DNA of 64,000 bases from Botryotinia globosa. Lineage: Eukaryota > Ascomycota > Leotiomycetes > Helotiales > Sclerotiniaceae. Of the stretch, positions 11,147 to 22,653 are shown one piece after another. A program made the position numbers and the translations under genes. Position 1 is the stretch's first letter; each line of letters begins with the position of its first letter. The DNA lies in contig RCSZ01000013.1 in NCBI GenBank assembly GCA_014898425.1, forward strand, positions 1,481,501-1,545,500. Direction: 5' to 3'. Below the pieces are notes generated by a model that saw only the letters and a list, made by a program, of their open reading frames with translations, had not been told where the DNA came from and ran no database searches.

Positions 11147-13466
11147 ATGGAGAATCATTTTTCCCCATTGCAAGCCATTGAAGGTAATCTGGTTACTTTT
11201 ATTGCTTGCTTTCTGCTTCTAATTTCTTGGAAAGTCTATCGATTTACGATTACTTTATGGATACAGTACTAGGGCACTTCTATTTGGTCGATAGTCATTT
11301 TACATCAAAACCCATCATTTAAATATATTTAATTTTAAAGAAAATTGTATATTTACTTTTGAAATAATTTTATCAATTTATTTATTTTTATATTTTCTTT
11401 GATAAAAACTATTTATTTTATTTTAAAAAAATTTATATATTGTAAAATATTTACTTAATATTTTAAAATTCTAATATATTAGAAATTATAATTAAAATAA
11501 ACGAATTCTCAAGAACTTTTTGATAAGAAAATTTTAAAAATATATATTATATCTATTAATTCTTTAAAAAAAAGGAAAATCTTATTATATATATTATTTA
11601 TATATAAATAATTAAATTATTAAACTTATTTTAAAAAAAACTATTCAAAAAAATAATAATCTAATTTCTAAAAAGTAATAAAATAGTATATTTGGGTGTA
11701 TTTTTGAGATCGATCAAATAGAAGTGCACGATTGCTATACATCCAGAGAGCCCTAAATAACTACCATACTGGATTCCACGTGGGTCAACGAAGTCTCATT
11801 AAGAACCTTTTTATGTGTACTAACATTTCAATCTTCCAGTTTTAGTCGAGCAGTCTTCGATATAATATTCGAGCACAACTGCAATTCAGCTCGATATTCA
11901 ACTTTTAGGAGAACGAGCTGACTTACAAAGAACATGTAGTGGGATGATGTCTTAGAACGCGGGAGGTATGTTTCCGATAATCCGCAGAATTTCCTACAAG
12001 CCGAAACTAACGCCCAGAGCTCAGAATACATTTTGGAGATAACAAAGCTCTATATTCTATCACACTCGCAGGTGAAACTCTTTGTGTGATCACTGGAGCG
12101 AGCGATATACAAGAGCTCTACCGAAACAGCTCGACAATAACATGGGGTAATTTGATCAAAGACATGTACTCCTTATCTTCTAGAAGCATCTCCCGGATAT
12201 GGGGTGAAATTTATGAGCAGCTAGCTTCTATAGATTCTAAGAACCCCACTCGATCAGCACACGAGATGACTTCCGAATATCATCGCCAACAATTACTCAC
12301 AGCGGCCAATGCTGAGAACCTCATCCAACGAATAGTTCCCCGTCTTGAAAAAAGCCTTTCCTGGAACATACTGAGGAAACATCCCGCTTGTATGCGCACA
12401 TCCGGAGACTCTATCACGCTTTCCCTATGGGGGTGGTGCAATGAAGTTATCATCAGAAGCTCAGCCACTGCATATTACGGACCCAAAATCTTCGAGACAA
12501 ACCCGAATCTCTTACAAGCAATGATGTCTTGGGAAGCCACAAACTGGAAATTTATATACAAAATACCTGGCTCCATGGCACGAGATATGATTAACGCCAG
12601 AAGCGAATTTATTGACACACTGTGCAAGTACTTTGAGACGCCGAAGAAAGACCGTTCCGATGCATTGTATTTTGTAAAGGCGATAGAGGAAGAAATTCGG
12701 GGAGCTGGATTGAGTGATCGCGAAATCGCAGGCATACATATGCTACATTTATGGGCGTAAGTATCATATCGCAGGATATTTGAAACAGCTAACAAAGTTA
12801 TAGAATTACCGCCAACGTGTACAAGGCTTGCATTCTGGGCAATAGCTCACATTGTCCATAGACCAGAATTGCTTGCTCAAATCCGCGCAGAAACCGCTCC
12901 AGCTATAGGAACAGATGGAGAGACGGTAGATCTCAAGTATCTCGCAGAAGACTGTCCACGGCTCGAAGCTTTCTTCAACGAGGTCCTGAGGATCAAATCG
13001 GCAGGAGCACTTGCACGCGAGGTCATCACACCCACATTGTTTAGTGGAAAAATACTTGCTAAAGGCACGAAACTTATGGTAAGCAAGTGGTAATTTCCTT
13101 CACGTCCACCAAACTAATGCTACGACCTAGATTCCGTACCGCCAACTTCATCTTGATGGGGAAGCATGGGGACCAAGCGCTCGTGACTTTGATCCGGAAA
13201 GATTTCTCAAGGATAAAAGCCTTACACGCAGTCTAAATTTCCGACCCTTTGGAGGAGGCCATACACTCTGTCCAGGACGCTTTGTTGCTAAGAAATCAGT
13301 TTAAACCATCGTGGCTCTTCTTTTCTCTCGATACGATGTTACTTTGGATACTGATGCCGCCAGTCAAAAGTTTCCACGCTTCGATGATGTTACTGCTGGA
13401 ATTGGAACAATGGCACCGATGCCTGGAGAAGATGTTAAACTGGTCATTAAGCCGATGAAAAAGTAG
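11147..13466 (+). pseudogene. Cytochrome P450 pseudogene split by an inverted-repeat element
   Basis: Relic of an ER-anchored fungal cytochrome P450. An ATG at 11147 opens an N-terminal anchor (MENHFSPLQAIEGNLVTFIA...) that stops after about 40 codons at an AT-rich insertion (about 11272-11729). Beyond it LPYWIP and FGDNKALYSITLAGETLC resume the P450 fold, then a long exon runs to 12756. After an intron (12757-12803) the I-helix region reads ITANVYK and then shifts by one base near 12825 into AFWAIAHIVHRPELL. The K-helix region EAFFNEVLRI is present. The haem-binding loop FRPFGGGHTLCPGR is intact, but three codons past FVAKKSV is TAA (13302-13304), after which homologous sequence continues to TAG at 13464-13466. 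Insertion, frameshift and stop together argue for a dead gene. The natural substrate is unknown. Confidence 0.82.
11272..11729. mobile_element. 458 bp AT-rich inverted-repeat element inside the P450 gene
   Basis: Ends read GGGCACTTCTATTTGGTCGA on the left and, inverted, GTGCACTTCTATTTGATCGA on the right, with an AT-rich non-coding core. Similarity extends weakly for another 20-30 bp. It separates the P450 membrane anchor from the LPYWIP region. I could not fix a clean target duplication, so the exact borders may be off by a few bases. The ends differ from those of the other small elements in this window. Confidence 0.68.
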
Positions 13467-14239
13467 GCAAGAATTTATGTGTCATTGAGGAGGAAGATAG
13501 TGATGCGAATTAGATGTGTGGTGGTGTGTGTTCGTAGCGAGGGATTTGGAGTCCATAATAGTACAGACTATATAGTTGTGATATCTGACTTGAAAGTTTG
13601 TCAGTGTAGATTTTCAGTATCCTGAATAGTGTTTATAATGATTAAGCCTGCTGCCCACTGATTTCAAGATTCTAATGGTAAGGTTCTGAATATACTATCA
13701 TTTTTACATTTCTTGTGCATGCCCACCTGCCAAAGTGAATGATAACCCTAACTATGTTCCCGAAAGACCCCTCTTTTTGAACTCGCTGGTAACTTGTCCC
13801 AAAAGCGAAAACCGCAATTGTTCCTCGCATCAACGCAGGATGTCATCCCAAAAGATAGCGCACGCATAATGTTTTGCTGCTCTGCTGACATTAGTTTCAT
13901 CCGTATTATGTATCGTCGAACCGAGAAGCGCTCGCAAATTCAATGCTACTCAGAAAAGAAATTATATTACTCATATGTGGCCATTCAAGGATTTAGTAAT
14001 ACTGCCTTGGCCATACCTTGCGAGATATCATCTCAGCTGCCAGCGCCGAGTGAACTGTCGACATGACAAGAAGGGTGCGTTATATTCCCCTTACAGTTCG
14101 TATGGGCCCAATCATGACGGGCTGGGCGATCGACTTAGCATGGGCGGTGGACCCCAAGAATGTAAACTCTCTGGTATACCATATTTATTTTCATCGTCCC
14201 TGTCCAAGCCGTTAGATTCAACAGTATCTTAGACGGTTC
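13467..14239. other. Intergenic, no supported gene
   Basis: Downstream of the P450 relic, only short ORFs (for example 13794-14066 and 13975-14232 on plus) that match nothing I recognise. They lie at the 3' side of the kinase pseudogene and are probably chance frames or decayed sequence. Confidence 0.35.
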
Positions 14240-15113
14240 AATAGTTTGCTGAACTTACAACGAGTATCGCAAGGCAACAGCACGACCAAGCTTCAGGAGA
14301 CTGATAAAGTCTCTGTCGTTGTCTGTCCATCTCAGTAAAGTGGCTGTGGCTTCTATTAATGGTTTTTCGTAACTTTCATCATACGGCATCATGAAGGACA
14401 GAATTGCGAATTAGAAGGGTCGAGGGTACAATCTGGAGCAGCCCCAATCAACGAGACTAATCGTGTTGTCGTCTTTCAGGATCATATTGCGTCGACATAA
14501 ATCCATGTGAAACAGAACAAGTGGGTGTGAAGTCAGATCGATAGATTTTTCCACGTATTGTCAAACATTTGTTAAGCTAACCAGGAAGCATCCAAGTCTG
14601 ATATAGAGGTAAAGGATGTCCCCGCACCATCATCACCCCAAAGATACCCTTGTGGCTGACCCCACCTATAGGACCTGGGACTGGCCCGCTCTAAATAGTT
14701 CCCAGATGCTTGATGACTTTGGAAACACGGGGAATAATATCTGTGTGCTCATCAAGATCGAGCTCGTCCAGCTGTCGACCTGGAACATACTCCATGAACA
14801 AGTACCCAGAATCTTTCCAGTCGAAGTAGCGGTAAACCTGGGGAATATGAACAATTTTCGAATCGACATTTTGACATGCAAATCTTTGAGTTTCTGCCTC
14901 AGAAGCCATGACACCGATTCCGAATTTGGCTACTATCGTATCCGATAGCTTGACTACTCTATCTCCTCCAAAGCAACCTCCGATTTTTTTATCCTCTTTC
15001 ACGAGCCTGTCGCAGAATTCAACCAGCCATTCTTCACTGACTGTGTGAATATTCAACGAAAAGTCTGCCATACTGGTACTTTGATTGGAGATTGATAAAT
15101 TTGAAGACGGCAA
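14240..15113 (-). pseudogene. APH-family phosphotransferase (kinase-like) pseudogene
   Basis: Minus-strand relic of a fungal protein-kinase-like/aminoglycoside-phosphotransferase-fold gene, a large family of mostly unknown substrates. The start region (15113) leads to VVKLSDTIVAKFG with the ATP-site lysine region, then GYLFMEYVPG (hinge). TAG at 14691-14693 interrupts just before SGPVPGPIGG. A frameshift follows around GYLWGDDGAG. The catalytic loop FHMDLCRRNMIL (HxDxxxxN, 14461-14512) and the metal-binding LVDWG are present, but TAA at 14411-14413 falls where FEFA-type sequence is expected. Homology fades near 14240. With two stops and a frameshift it is most likely dead. TAG and TAA could come from CAG/CAA or similar codons by C-to-T change. 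Confidence 0.75.
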
Positions 15114-16050
15114 TGTAATGAGACGTTTGTGTTTGTAATATCAGTTGCTCAGGAATAGAATTCTATTGATAAATTCTAAAATCTCGACCACCAGACTGGC
15201 ATTCAATGCCAAGCGCCCTGATATAATTCCGTGCCCCGGAAGCATATCAACTCGTCGCGGGGTCTCCACGTAAGGGAGATAAGCGGCCAATGTTGAGTAC
15301 CTTTGCGAAGTCTTTGTAAATCAATCAATTCTTCGACACATCAACGAAACTTCTTTGGTCATAGAATTTGAAGAAAATATAAGCCGAGTTTTTGTATTAT
15401 CCTTTCATATTTTACGATTTCATTGGAAACTGATTTGTAATTCTGAATAATTCTTAAGATTGAAGTATTCAATTCCGGCGACTTCTTTCGCTTATGTAGA
15501 GCGGGTCTTTTGAAGGGCCGGGTAATATAAGCGATCTTACCAAACAATTTTCGTTCCTTCGAAATTTTGGAAATGATATTAGGAAAATATGAATAAAAAA
15601 TGAGATGGAATCTATGAGATCTTTGAAAGTAAAAGTAAAAATGTTACTCTGACCTCGGAGACATCAATCACGAAGTTGAAGTTAATTTGTGTTTCGTAGT
15701 AGTTGAATGTGAATTGATATTAGTAAGAAATTCTCAAAATTTCTAGTCTGGTATACGGCGACTCGCCCGAGTGGTAATTTAAGAGATTTAACGGTCATAA
15801 TATTGTTTTCCAAGATGACTAGATTATCACCGCTCCCTTCGATATACGAATCCGAAGACCGGTAATAAGCTCTACGTGAGGAAATAATCCTATGGCTGAG
15901 CACCATTTGATCAACTAAGCAGTAGGATTTTTCTTACATACAACTAAACGTAAAAGGCCATATGGTCATCACATCTAATTTTAAATATTAGAAAGTATTG
16001 CGAAGCATAGCATCAAACCAGAGAGGACCTTCTTCGTTTGTGATATCCAA
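15114..16050. other. Intergenic, no supported gene
   Basis: Contains minus-strand ORFs of 62 and 74 codons (15359-15547, 15682-15906) with no recognised domain and no linked exons. May include 5' sequence of the weak gene that follows. Confidence 0.35.
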
Positions 16051-16149
16051 TCTTGGACACTGAAGACTATTGCACTGGACTTGGGTCTTTCCTGTTGTCA
16101 AATCAAAGTTAAGTGCTCGTATGTGACGGCTGCGTAATTATGGTTTATT

Positions 16150-16639
16150 AACAAACTACTTCGATTAGCACAGGATTTTGATAGTACTTTATCTTGCGAT
16201 TTCGGTATTTTGGATCTCACAGCTACCAGTCAAGGCTTAACAGTTGGGCACGTTTTGAAGCTGATCGAAACAAAGAAACGTGATGAGTATCAGCTACCTC
16301 GCAGCGGCCTGGGCTGTAGACACTGGGTGTAAGTGACGCATTCTAAATTCACAAACCGTGAAACTGATCCTTTGTTGTAGGAAAACCGTTATTAAAGATT
16401 TTAATGATGCCGCATTTATCTCGTCTTCAAGCACTCTTACGATCGAAGATGCTGTTAATGTCTTGAGATATAACTACTCAAAAGGCAAAAATCCTAAGCT
16501 AGAAGAGATTGATCCGAGTACTTTCGTAACAGATATACCAAAACAAGTGAATAGAATAAGACACACTAATACAAAAGACTTTGGATCTGGATCACACGGA
16601 AACACGGGTTCCGGTTCTGGATCTGTAAAAAGTCATTGA
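16150..16639 (+). CDS. DUF7770-like hypothetical protein, C-terminal exons
   Basis: Two exons are readable. The first ends with LTVGHVLKLIETKKRDEY and GLGCRHWV; an intron (about 16329-16380) follows; the second, to TGA at 16637-16639, holds KTVIKDFNDAAFI and a Gly/Ser-rich tail (GSGSHGNTGSGSGS). The order (strand, T-V-x-x-L-L-x-L-I, RDxY, GxGCRxW, then V-I-x-D-F) is like that of the fungal DUF7770 family, whose function is unknown. The upstream part around 16050-16150 should carry the N-terminal half but has stops in the frame I can follow, so the gene may be truncated or use exons I cannot place. The domain call is from pattern memory and is tentative. Confidence 0.42.
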
Positions 16640-17290
16640 GAGAAACAGAGGGTTAAGGCAATACTATAAGATACTTGAACTTACACCAGAATTTCGGAAT
16701 ATCAGAAAGATAGGAGATATAGAGATCGATGCTCAAAGCAGTATTCATATCCAGATTGTAGAGTGGAAGTGTTTTATAAAATTATATTTGCTGAAGGGTT
16801 CGTTCGGAGTTTGAAATTAAAACGAGATAACGATTTGTATCTAAAACCGATATATACAACACCCAAGAGTATCGAGATTTAATTTGAAAATATACCTACC
16901 TACCTCTAAGCTCGAATAGAGTGAGAATCACAGTCTCTTCCAGTTGTTTAATCTGAAATTGCACAAAATCTCATTTATAAGCAATTTCACCAAAAACGAC
17001 ACCTTGGATATAGATACTCTCTCATCAATCTATTCGAGATTGCACTATCGTCTTCTTTTTCAGCGTGGGTGTCTAGAACAAACTTACAAGTCTCATATCC
17101 GCATCCAACAATTCAATGATACTCGCATTGAATGTAATCTCTTCAGCCGCAAAAAAAAACAGGACTCAAATCAACGATAGTTGAAAGGAGAATCGCGAAA
17201 GGATAACGTGGTAAAGGTGTTTCCTCGATTAAGAAGTCAATTTACCATTAACTGGATGCACTTTCATCAAACTATGGGGCTATTGAAATG
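16640..17290. other. Intergenic, no supported gene
   Basis: Only short ORFs, including one of 78 codons at 16944-17180 with no recognisable domain. It separates the decay zone from the housekeeping block. Confidence 0.4.
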
Positions 17291-18408
17291 CTACTCGCTA
17301 ACCTTCACAACGACCTTTCCAAAATGACCCCCGTTGTACAAATACTTCAATCCCTCTTTGGCCTCCTCAAACGCAAACACCTTGTCAACCACGGGTCTAA
17401 TCTTCTTTTCATCATACCACTCCAGCATTTCCTCAAATCTCTCTCTCGGCCCATTCAAAATTCCCTTCAACGTAACGTTTCTTCTCAGCGCAAGAACATT
17501 GGTATTTGTGCGATCTGCATTGTCGTCTTCTTTCCCGGAGAGATATCCGATAGCATTAATTAGTCCACCAAAAGCAATGGCATCGAATGATTGACGAAGC
17601 GTCAAGGCACCACCTGTTTCAAAAATATTGGAAACACCCTCGTTATGAGTGATCTTCATTACTTCTTCAGACCAGATGGGTGTGGTACGGTAATTGATTG
17701 TATGATCTGCGCCAAGAGTTTTGGCTTGAGTGAGTTTGGCGTCGGAAGAAGAAGTTATGATTACTAGATAACTTTTAGTTGCTTAAGCTTTTGGGATGAT
17801 ACGTCAGAACTACCTTCCATGCCACTGGCTTTGGCAATTTGCAATCCGCTGATTGCCACTCCTCCAGTTCCTTGAATCAATACTGTTTCTCCCTTTCCGC
17901 CCGGTTGTCCAAGTGGTCTCATGCCATTGATTGCCATCCAAGCTGTCACTCCAGCAATTGGCAATGTACACGCTTCTTCATCGGTGAGATATTCTGGTTT
18001 TCTGACTAAACCCTCAGCGTCAAATACCCGATATTGTTGCAAACAACCTTCAGTGGGTAACCCCAATCCACTAGCCATATCTTTTGCAGTCACTTGACCA
18101 CGAACATGTGTCTGATTGAAGGTTGCAAGTACTCTATCACCAGACTTCCATTTTGAGGACTTGGATGATACAATTGTTCCAGAAATATCGGAACAGGGAA
18201 CCAGAGACGAGGACTCGTTGCCAATAGTTTTGTGGTGGCTGTAAAGTCCCATTATCACTTCAGTATCACGATAATTGAGAGCCACAGTGTGGATCTTAAC
18301 AAGCACTTGACCATCTCCAGGTGTTGGGACTGTAGATGATCCTAGAGTAAGATCTTGGATACCGGACTGTTGGGTAGTCCATTGCTTGTTGATGTTTGGG
18401 AGTGACAT
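17291..18408 (-). CDS. MDR-family zinc-type alcohol dehydrogenase/quinone oxidoreductase
   Basis: Medium-chain dehydrogenase/reductase, probably a cytosolic NAD(P)H-dependent reductase. Two exons (18408-17814 and 17763-17291) joined by a 50 nt intron give 355 aa, normal for the family. The N-terminal catalytic domain shows VALNYRDTEVIMGLY and PCSDISGTIV; the nucleotide-binding Rossmann turn is GETVLIQGTGGVAISGLQIA; the segment after the splice reads EVIITSSSDAKLTQAK; the C-terminus has GHFGKVVVKVSE. The zinc ligands of true alcohol dehydrogenases are not evident, so a zinc-free quinone-oxidoreductase-like enzyme is more likely. The next gene upstream (Cdc123) is on the same strand, about 360 bp away. 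Confidence 0.88.
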
Positions 18409-18765
18409 GATGAATTCGAGATTGAGGATATAAGGAAGGAGAGGAAAAAGAAATACGAGTTATAGAAAAAGGAATATAATATAATGAAAGAGAAAAAACA
18501 AAGATGGAAAATTACAGATCCATCTTGAATTACAAAGATATTGCTCTTTGACCCACCAAAGATTGTTGCCATTAAATCATCGTTGTGGGGAAGCCCGAAT
18601 TCCCGATGAAACTGGTAAACTGGATTCGAATACATATTCGCCCCACACGTAAACGCCTCGGTGCATGAAGAACAATTTTGGATTCTCGCCCCATCAAATT
18701 AATCAGATATGACAGATCTTGATGGCAAAGAATATATTGTAATCATATCCAAGTAACAATTGCTT

Positions 18766-20059
18766 CTACCTTGTCGTCTTATCGTCATCGTCATCGTCAT
18801 CATCATCATCATCATCATCATCACTATCTTCTCCAGCTCTCATCATTTCTAGCTCACCGTTCAGCATCCTCTGCCAATTATCCGCAAATTCTCTCATACC
18901 ACCCTCCCCACTTGCACCGGCTTCCACCACTTCTTGTGGCATCTTGTGTGCACTGTATTGTGGACATGAAAAGCTGTATGCTTCTGGATCATCTTTCTTT
19001 ATTAACCTGAACTCGGGCATCCATCCAAGTTCCTCAACATCATCAGTTCCCTCATCTTCATCACTACTTTGAACAGGCAATGGCGGCACTGACGATGAAT
19101 CTGCCACACCAAGTAATGGCGAAGGTACAGAAAGGGTGAGTAGTTCTAGCCACGAGAACAGGAGTGGGTCTGTCCGAGGAGCCCATGGATTTATATCCAC
19201 CAGCCGTACTTTATCAAAAGGATCCGGTAGGTAGACATCAAATGAGAAATTACTATCTGGAAAGGTATCTTTGAGCGTGTTGTCAAAGTATTCTTGAATG
19301 ACTTCTCTTAGAGTTGGAATAAGAGGAAACAAGAACTCAAAGTAATTCAAATCTCTTTGGCATATGCCAATGATTCTTCGATCTCGTACAAAGCATCGAA
19401 ACTCGCATGATGGATTAACTTTGAACCATTTTCGTAAGACCAAAACATATTGAGTATTCTCCTTTGTAATAGACGGATCCTCTGCACAACCATCAAAAGC
19501 GTGTTCTAGATCGTGGGTAATGAAGTCGGAAGATTTGAGGAGGAGGTAAATGTCGTTTGGTGTATTGCATTCCATACTGTTCTGTTTTAAACTAATCCAT
19601 GTGGCATCCTTTGGAGCAGACCAGTTGAGTTTGGGAACCACTGATCCACCAAGTTCTGCGATTGTCTCTTGTATTTGGTTGTGAATCTCCGAGAATTTTT
19701 CAGAGGGGTCGGGACCTGTATCTGTATTTTCATCCCAGCCATCACTAGTTGAATTGTTGTTGTATGTTTCTGGTGGAGGAAATGTAGCAATCTCAGATGG
19801 AAGAACTATGCCATCTTCTCGTAGATATGAAAGGAACTCTGAAGTGAGAGGGATGATTCGAGATTTGAGAGTTGACGATCGATATCTTGATATTTGTTAG
19901 CAGCGTTTGGAGGAACACACGGGAGCATAAATCATACTTTGCATGCCAATTGTCATATGAGCAGTTCAAGATGTGGGATTTAGTGATAGGTTCGAATGGA
20001 AGTCTAGTGAGGGGTTCGGCCTCAGTGATTCCAGCTTCTGAACTATTGGGAGCTGGCAT
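18766..20059 (-). CDS. cdc123: Cell division cycle protein 123 (D123 family), eIF2 assembly factor
   Basis: Cytosolic ATP-grasp-like chaperone that helps assemble the eIF2 translation initiation complex. Exon 1 (20059-19938) contains [20 protein letters not shown], the family's opening motif; exon 2 (19885-18766) follows a 52 nt intron and restores [14 protein letters not shown]. Core motifs are [43 protein letters not shown] and [20 protein letters not shown]. The total is 413 aa. The C-terminus is unusual only in carrying an uninterrupted run of about 14 aspartates coded by GAT/GAC triplets. It diverges from the Cwc21 gene across about 300 bp. Confidence 0.95.
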
Positions 20060-20362
20060 TTTCCGTATAAAGTTTTGACTGTGTGGATGGGTTTCGATTG
20101 ATGTAGAGACCTAGAAGAAATGACTATATTTGAAGAACGTACACTGGTATGTTGTGAGTCAGAGTGATCCCTTCACATCAATGTTCCATCTTATCGAGGG
20201 GCAATCAATATTTTTGGAAGATTCTGCCACGCTAGCTGTAGACCGCCTGCAATAGCAAGGATTTGTCAATTGTTCTCCAGTCCGCCCACCACCAGCTTTC
20301 TCACCAGCGAGCAATCATCTGGAAAAGAACAACTAATATCATAACTGGAGCATTTCGCAATC
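20060..20362. promoter_or_regulatory. Divergent promoter region between Cdc123 and Cwc21 genes
   Basis: These 303 bp separate two start codons facing away from each other, so both promoters must lie here. I see no clear TATA box; a pyrimidine-rich stretch (CCGCCCACCACC, near 20283-20294) lies close to the Cwc21 side. Confidence 0.5.
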
Positions 20363-20924
20363 ATGTCGTCTAACGTCGGTCTTACAACACCTAGAGGAAG
20401 TGGAACTTCAGGTTATGTCCAAAGAAATCTTGCGCACATCAAACCCCGCGATCAAGGCAAGCCATATCCTACAGATATCGACAGTCTTAGACACAGACAG
20501 CGACAACCTGATAAAGGAATTCTTGAGCATGATAGAAAACGAGAAGTCGAGGTCAAGGTGTTTGAGCTGCGCGATAAGTTAGAGGAAGAGGGGTAAGTTT
20601 TTGAACACATTCATTAATCGTCCAGGAGCTAATGATGTATACAGAGTCGACGAGGAAGAAATTGAAATACAGGAAGAGGCATTGCGTAAGAAGCTATTGA
20701 AGGAGATGGAAAGAGGTAATGGAACAAGCAGGAAAGGCTTAAAGATGCATCAAGTCCATGAATTGGCGGAAGCAAAAATCAAGCAAGACAATAAGTTCAG
20801 GAGTGCCTTGGGTATTTCTAAGGACTATAAGGAGGGTGGCCATTGGCAGAAGCAAGAAGAGAGACAAAAAGCTGCAATGGAAAAGAATGGCGAAGGATCT
20901 GCCGCTCCACCAGCCGATAGATGA
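20363..20924 (+). CDS. cwc21: Pre-mRNA-splicing factor Cwc21 (cwf21 domain)
   Basis: Nuclear spliceosome component of the Cwc21/SRm300 N-terminal family, which contacts Prp8 and Snu114 near the catalytic core. Exon 1 (20363-20592) has the invariant start [20 protein letters not shown] and [10 protein letters not shown]; exon 2 (20645-20924) follows a 52 nt intron and carries the acidic/basic cwf21 helix ([18 protein letters not shown]). The product is 169 aa with a hydrophilic tail, typical of the short fungal form that lacks the long RS domain of the animal protein. No defects. Confidence 0.95.
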
Positions 20925-21153
20925 GTGCGAAAAGACGAGATACTAAAAGGCCTCGACACGACTCCATATTGGACGATCATTTCGGGGCGTTGCGCAATCA
21001 GAGAGCTGGTCTTCCGAATGGAGTTATTGTTGGTATGTAAATTGATTTAATTATCTGTATTGGGCTGGAGCCCTACATCAATTAGTATGAATGTTTAAGG
21101 TTAGACATATACCCTCACGATTCCTTTCTCTATACATTCTAAATCTCGAATAT

Positions 21154-22070
21154 TCACAGCTTATGCTTCTTCTCACCACTTGCGATCTTTCTGAACTCCT
21201 CTTGTGGTATTCCAGCAGCAAATCTTTCCAGCCCACCGAATACCTCCGCTACACCTTGGGCGTCAAGCAAATCTCTCTCTGGTTTTCTAATCAACGCCTT
21301 GATCTTGATCAAACTATCGCCGATTAGATGCGTTCCCAACCGATTATCTATCTCCTCGAACACCAACTCTTTGAACTTCTCGGTCTCTCCCTTTTGAACA
21401 TCGAAAATCTTGTTCACGAACCCAACTTGCAGCAATTCCTCTGCAGTGATTCTTTTACTCATAATAAGGGCTTCATTTGCTTTGCTGATTCCCAAACGCT
21501 GAACGAAAGCTCTCGAAGCTCCTCCTTCTGCAACAAGCCCCAAACTAGAGAAGGGGGTTAAGAGGAAGGTCTGGGGTGTGCAGTATATGAAGTCTGAGAA
21601 AGCGATCAAAGCAGCTGAGAGTCCGACTACTGGACCATTTAGGGCCGTGACGAGAATTTTTGGGTGTGTATAGAATGCGTTGGTTATGTTGAGGTTATTC
21701 GCAACGAAGCTGCTCAGCCAATGACGAGCTAGATCAGTTCCAACAGGTTTTTCACTACTGATCGACACATCGGCGCCTCTATGTATTGATCAATATATGG
21801 CAGTTATTAATTAATGGAGGAACCTTACGCTGAGAAGTACCGTCCTATGATTTCAAGTCAGCAAGGTCTCTCATAATTAATATTGCGGAACATACCCTTT
21901 CCTGTCAAAACCGTGACGAAAACTTCATCATGGGTAGCAATCTCCCTCATGAATTTAGCCATGAGATAATAACCATCTTGAGTCAAAGCATTAAGCTTCT
22001 TCTCATTATCAATAGTGATAACTGCGATTCTACCCTTATACTCGAGAGTTACTGGTTCGGTTTGAGCCAT
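21154..22070 (-). CDS. Enoyl-CoA hydratase/isomerase family protein, probably peroxisomal delta3,delta2-enoyl-CoA isomerase
   Basis: Crotonase-fold enzyme likely acting in beta-oxidation of unsaturated fatty acids. Three exons: 22070-21896, a 16 nt microexon at 21844-21829, and 21778-21154; together 271 aa. The microexon is needed to give GKGRYFSAGADVSI, the oxyanion-hole motif; without it the frame breaks. ALNGPVVGLSAALIAFSDFI is the second conserved segment, followed by FSSLGLVAEGGASRAF, the isomerase-type catalytic-glutamate region. The C-terminus KHKL ends in a PTS1-like tripeptide (HKL), which supports peroxisomal import. I chose the ATG at 22070 because MAQTEPVTLEYKGRIAVITI matches the usual family start; an in-frame ATG at 22136 is less likely. 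Confidence 0.9.
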
Positions 22071-22653
22071 TTTGAATGATTCTCCGTGGTGATTGTTAGA
22101 TTTTGGAAGTGATGAATGATACTGTCGAAAAAGCATAAAAGGAGTGCAATTAAACCAACAGTTATTATAATGATATCAACAAAGTTACAAATCGATCTCG
22201 AATAGTCCTAGCGATGGGAGTCCCACAGCAAGCTATTAAGCTCATTTGTGGGGTAGCCAATTGCCTCGGTTTCCAAAAAGCGACCAGAGATTCGGAAAGG
22301 CTGACGACCTGCATCTGGAGGAGAACTCAACTACAAAAAGGCAAAGTACGGGACAATAATTGAATGAGCATTGTAAATTAGTTCGATAGGGATATTGAAA
22401 GTTTCAATTGTCAATCATAAATAAGAAGATTTCATTATCTAAACTGTCATGGATATTCTCATCGCCCGGCGCTCATTGATTATGGTTTGTAACCAAAGAT
22501 TTGCTTGATATGATTGGTCGATTGTGAAGTCTCGATACTCGCATGATTTTTTATGGAATTTATATCGAGCTTCGATTGTAATGTAGGGACATGGGACGAC
22601 ATACCACATAAATAACCTCATTATATCGCAATACTAGACCACATACTACAATC

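Noticed and set aside
12821..12830. Possibility that the P450 frame is restored by a different splice acceptor
   Set aside because: Reading the other frame from the same acceptor replaces the conserved ITANVYK with an unrelated LPPTCTR, and the later TAA would remain.
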